DNA of 64,000 bases from CAZLWA01 sp964563165 (GTDB taxonomy: Bacteria; CLD3; SB21): NCBI GenBank assembly GCA_964563165.1, contig CAZLWA010000030.1, positions 1 through 64,000 of the forward strand, read 5' to 3'. This document shows, piece after piece, positions 61,455-64,000 of this stretch. Each line of letters starts with the position of its first letter. The stretch's first letter is position 1. The notes below the pieces were generated by a model. It did no database searches, was not told the origin of the DNA, and saw nothing but the letters and a program-made list of their open reading frames with translations. The position numbers were made by a program, and so were the translations under genes.

Positions 61455-63374
61455 ATGATCATGCGATTATCTTCCGCAATTGTCCTGGTCACATTCTTCA
61501 ACTACGTGATAGGTTGTACGAGCCAGAAAACGATTCTGTCGTCAGAAGTTTCAAATGCCGGGTCAACAGGTAAAATTACAGGAGTTACTCTTCTCCGCTC
61601 TCACCGCACCATAGAGTTTAGTGAACCAGGCGGCATATTCAAACTTCTCAAAAAAGCGATCGCCGGAACCACGACGGATGATAGAGCAGTCTGCATTGAT
61701 AGAAGTTCTGTGCGCGAGATCAGAATTTCAAAACCTGAAGTTCTGCCGAAAGAAGATCTCAAAGATCAAAGTATTGCCGAAGTTATTTTACTGAATAATC
61801 AGCTCATGAAATTTAATGCGAACGGCGGACACTGTAACGAGGCCACGAGAAATATTGAGGGCATCGATGCTGCGGGCATTCTTCACCGAATAACTATTAA
61901 TCAAATAAAAGAAATCCGGTCATCGAGCCCGTTAACGATTCCTAAAGATCAACTACTCGATTCGATGGACTCCAGGGTCACCGAGATCGTTTCCTCGTTT
62001 AATTCAGTTTTCACCTTTGACAGCCGCGGAGGTCAATTAATAAATGATCACGCAGTTATTGAAGGAATATCGGACAAGGGCGAATTCATAAGTGTGCCGG
62101 TCGAGGAGGTAGCGTCGGCCCAGGTTGTTCAAATGAGTGGTGCGAAGACGCTTATTCTGATTGCGGCGGTTGCGGCGCTTGTGTTGCTGATTAACGGTGC
62201 TTCAACCGATAAGGATACCCCTCCTCAGACTTCCCCCGACGAAGCCTGCTTTTTTGTTTATTCATTCGATGGGGAACGTTATGTGCTGGATGCAGATCCG
62301 CTGGGAGCTGCCATTTGCAAGCTGTTTGAACAATCCGATTATTCTCGGATGGATTATCTGAAGCCCGTAGGCGGGAAATACCGGTTACGCATTCAAAATG
62401 AAAATGATCAGACGCTTTACCTGGATCAATTAAAATTAATAATAGCCGATCATCCCGTCGGGACGAAAGTGATGTATGACTGGTCAGGAGTTCCTCATCT
62501 GATCAAACATACGTCCGGGCCGGTGGAAGCTGTTGACGAACGCGGCATCGATATTTCGAAATTGATCGGTCACGATGATCTGATACTTTGGCAGACGAAA
62601 CTTCTGGGAGGAACGCTCTATAAACCGGCGGATCTTCGGCACCAGCTCACATTCAAATTCTTAAAGCCGGCACATACACCGACGGCCAAACTGCTGGTCA
62701 ATTCGGGAAGCGACACCTGGGGTTCTCACATGGTGCGTGAACTGCTCCAGTTGACAGGGAACAAATCGCAGGCATGGTTTGATGAGGTCAGCCGCGGCGG
62801 ACCGAAACTGGACGAATTTATCCGTTTCAATGAGCGGGAAGAACTATATGCTCTCAAGATCATGGTCAAGGAAGGGAATTCCTGGGTTCAGCAGGGGAGT
62901 ATACTCGGAGGGTATGAAGACCGTGTACATGCGATCGATCTGCGCCATGTTGAGGGAGATACCGTAGCGATCCGTCTGAATCCTCCGATGGGATTCTGGG
63001 CGCTCGATTATGTCGGAATGAATTACGACAAGGATGAAATAGCCGACATGACGGAGATCCCTTTGGTTTCTGCGGAGGATGAAAACGGTAAAATGATCGG
63101 TAGCAAGATGGATGATCAAGATGAGGACTACTGGGTGATGCCCACGAGCCATAATTGGTTTGATGTTTCTTTTGAAGCGCCGCGTCTGAATACGGGAACA
63201 GAACGATCGATTTTTCTGAGTTCCACAGGATACTATAACCTTCACTTTGCAAAAGATCAAGCGGATCAGACCGACCTGATCCAAAAAATGTTAACCACGC
63301 CCGGAGCGGTCCTGGAATATTCGATAAGCGAATATCAGAAATGGTACCAAAACTTATTCACGGCGAAAAGATAA
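61455..63374 (+). CDS. Large lipoprotein of unknown function
   Basis: About 639 residues with a lipoprotein signal (AIVLVTFFNYVIGC). Two or three copies of a short beta motif follow (VTLLRSHRTIEFSEPGG; VILLNNQLMKFNANGG; VSSFNSVFTFDSRGG), each ending in a segment like VREIRIS, IKEIRSS or VEEVASA. A hydrophobic helix (LILIAAVAALVLLI) then precedes a large C-terminal part with FFVYSFDGERYVLDADPLG, the start of a domain I have met in lipoproteins but cannot name. ATG 61455 is 5 bases after AAGGAGGA; ATG 61461 is possible. No enzymatic motif. Confidence 0.75.
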   Translation: MIMRLSSAIVLVTFFNYVIGCTSQKTILSSEVSNAGSTGKITGVTLLRSHRTIEFSEPGGIFKLLKKAIAGTTTDDRAVCIDRSSVREIRISKPEVLPKEDLKDQSIAEVILLNNQLMKFNANGGHCNEATRNIEGIDAAGILHRITINQIKEIRSSSPLTIPKDQLLDSMDSRVTEIVSSFNSVFTFDSRGGQLINDHAVIEGISDKGEFISVPVEEVASAQVVQMSGAKTLILIAAVAALVLLINGASTDKDTPPQTSPDEACFFVYSFDGERYVLDADPLGAAICKLFEQSDYSRMDYLKPVGGKYRLRIQNENDQTLYLDQLKLIIADHPVGTKVMYDWSGVPHLIKHTSGPVEAVDERGIDISKLIGHDDLILWQTKLLGGTLYKPADLRHQLTFKFLKPAHTPTAKLLVNSGSDTWGSHMVRELLQLTGNKSQAWFDEVSRGGPKLDEFIRFNEREELYALKIMVKEGNSWVQQGSILGGYEDRVHAIDLRHVEGDTVAIRLNPPMGFWALDYVGMNYDKDEIADMTEIPLVSAEDENGKMIGSKMDDQDEDYWVMPTSHNWFDVSFEAPRLNTGTERSIFLSSTGYYNLHFAKDQADQTDLIQKMLTTPGAVLEYSISEYQKWYQNLFTAKR

Positions 63375-63430
63375 GCACACGAGGAAAAACCTGTAATTGA
63401 ACAATGACTAAATGTTTTCCCGGCATTCAA

Positions 63431-63446
63431 TGGAACCCCTCTTGCA
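63431..63446 (+). promoter_or_regulatory. Candidate sigma54 promoter
   Basis: TGGAACCCCTCTTGCA: the GG and GC are separated by exactly ten bases, the hallmark of sigma54 sites, with TTGCA and a T-run following. It lies 50 bases before the ATG of the small lipoprotein. No enhancer-binding regulator gene is in the window. Confidence 0.5.
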
Positions 63447-63495
63447 TTTGCTTTTTGGAAAAAGTTCCGTACATTCCCATTGAAAGGAGTGGCCT

Positions 63496-63912
63496 ATGAA
63501 AACTCTCTTTTTTCTTTTCATCGGAATTCTCACCTCGATAGGATGCGTTGACCAGGGGCCGTATGGCGGGAATTCCAGCGAAGATCAACCCCTTGCCATT
63601 ATGTCTTCAGAGTTCTATCGGGGCGGGTATACTTATGTCACCCTCGAAAATCGCACTTCTGAAGTTATGGCGGTTGAAACGTGCGGCGGCGTACTTTATC
63701 ACATCCGGGAAAGGCTGGTGAATGGTGCCTGGGTATTCCTAACGGCCTACCAATGCGGAAATAACTCTTTAGAAACAACTATCATAGAACCGCATGCTGC
63801 GATGACGTTTCAAATCCGTGTTGTCAAACCCGGAACGTATCGGAACAGGATCCCGTATACCCTGAAAGGTACTTATTCGGAGGCCGTCTCAAGCACATTT
63901 ACGATTTATTGA
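63496..63912 (+). CDS. Small lipoprotein of unknown function
   Basis: A 138-residue protein with lipobox TSIGC (Cys about residue 17) and a beta-sandwich-like mature part (YTYVTLENRTSEVMAVETCGG, WVFLTAYQCGNN, MTFQIRVVKPGTYR). Three Cys remain in the mature chain after the lipid Cys is counted out or paired. The fold looks immunoglobulin-like; no family recognised. RBS AAAGGAG. Confidence 0.8.
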   Translation: MKTLFFLFIGILTSIGCVDQGPYGGNSSEDQPLAIMSSEFYRGGYTYVTLENRTSEVMAVETCGGVLYHIRERLVNGAWVFLTAYQCGNNSLETTIIEPHAAMTFQIRVVKPGTYRNRIPYTLKGTYSEAVSSTFTIY

Positions 63913-64000
63913 CCGTGCCGCGCAGTTGTGTTTTCGATGGGACGTGATGAATCCGAAAAGCGGCCTCGAAAATAAAAAAATGCTCTATCCGTTCGGAGTA

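Noticed and set aside
1..64000. tRNA, rRNA or riboswitch genes
   Set aside because: I read the intergenic gaps for cloverleaf arms and common riboswitch cores and saw none; a covariance-model search would be needed to be certain.

Overview
The window is a 64 kb chromosomal piece from a free-living Gram-negative bacterium. A type IX secretion C-terminal sorting domain (end of the gene at 35913-37703), several lipoproteins with clear lipoboxes, SpoIIE/STAS/HATPase partner-switching proteins, HD-GYP and PAS signalling proteins and an AgmX/PglI-like protein point to the FCB superphylum (Ignavibacteriota, Calditrichota, KSB1 or similar). Strong Shine-Dalgarno sequences before many genes (for example 6647, 8773, 39038, 51761, 59505, 61455, 63496) argue against Bacteroidia proper, where SD use is weak. 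This placement is inference; no rRNA or tRNA gene was seen to test it.

Layout. 1-6.5 kb: Ser/Thr kinase with TolB-like and TPR parts, a REP-associated tyrosine transposase, glutamate dehydrogenase, a double ABM-domain protein and a REC/HD-GYP regulator. 6.6-15 kb: DUF4440 lipoprotein, a prolyl oligopeptidase gene with its middle deleted, a CDGSH protein, GNAT, RF3, a nucleotide pyrophosphatase-like enzyme, accB and efp. 15-28 kb: an AgmX/PglI-like protein coupled to an ECF-type sigma factor, quinone oxidoreductase, a SpoIIE/STAS/HATPase cassette, PHP hydrolase, aroA, Gfo/Idh/MocA oxidoreductase, patatin and CorC/HlyC. 28-35.6 kb (mostly minus strand): CoA-acylating aldehyde dehydrogenase with a microcompartment-type tail, an orphan 52-residue GspE-N/MshEN protein, FadJ, MoxR ATPase and a second SpoIIE phosphatase. 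35.9-46 kb: a secreted T9SS protein with a PQQ-propeller lipoprotein, an inositol-lipid operon (myo-inositol-phosphate synthase plus CDP-alcohol phosphatidyltransferase), a CDF transporter with an extended tail, pgeF, a PAS protein, trmJ and purQ. 46-53 kb: two MFS transporters, DUF3224, a frameshifted flavin-oxidase-like gene, a LipL32-like protein and a protealysin-like M4 peptidase. 53-64 kb: topA, a four-helix-bundle gene inside opposing heptamer arrays, the N-terminal half of carB, a two-gene nucleotidyltransferase module bracketed by copies of the carB 3' end, an FGGY kinase and two lipoproteins.

Most proteins are housekeeping or signalling. The unusual layer is between the genes: seven-base (AATAATG) arrays that start inside the stop codons of genes, a dispersed family of short perfect palindromes one of which is read through inside a transposase gene, tandem nested hairpins at 53.0-53.8 kb, and two small gene modules (four-helix bundle; small ORF plus nucleotidyltransferase) framed by repeats as if they were mobile. 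The best candidates for something undescribed are those two framed modules, the LipL32 homologue, and the aldehyde dehydrogenase with an encapsulation-like tail but no shell genes nearby.
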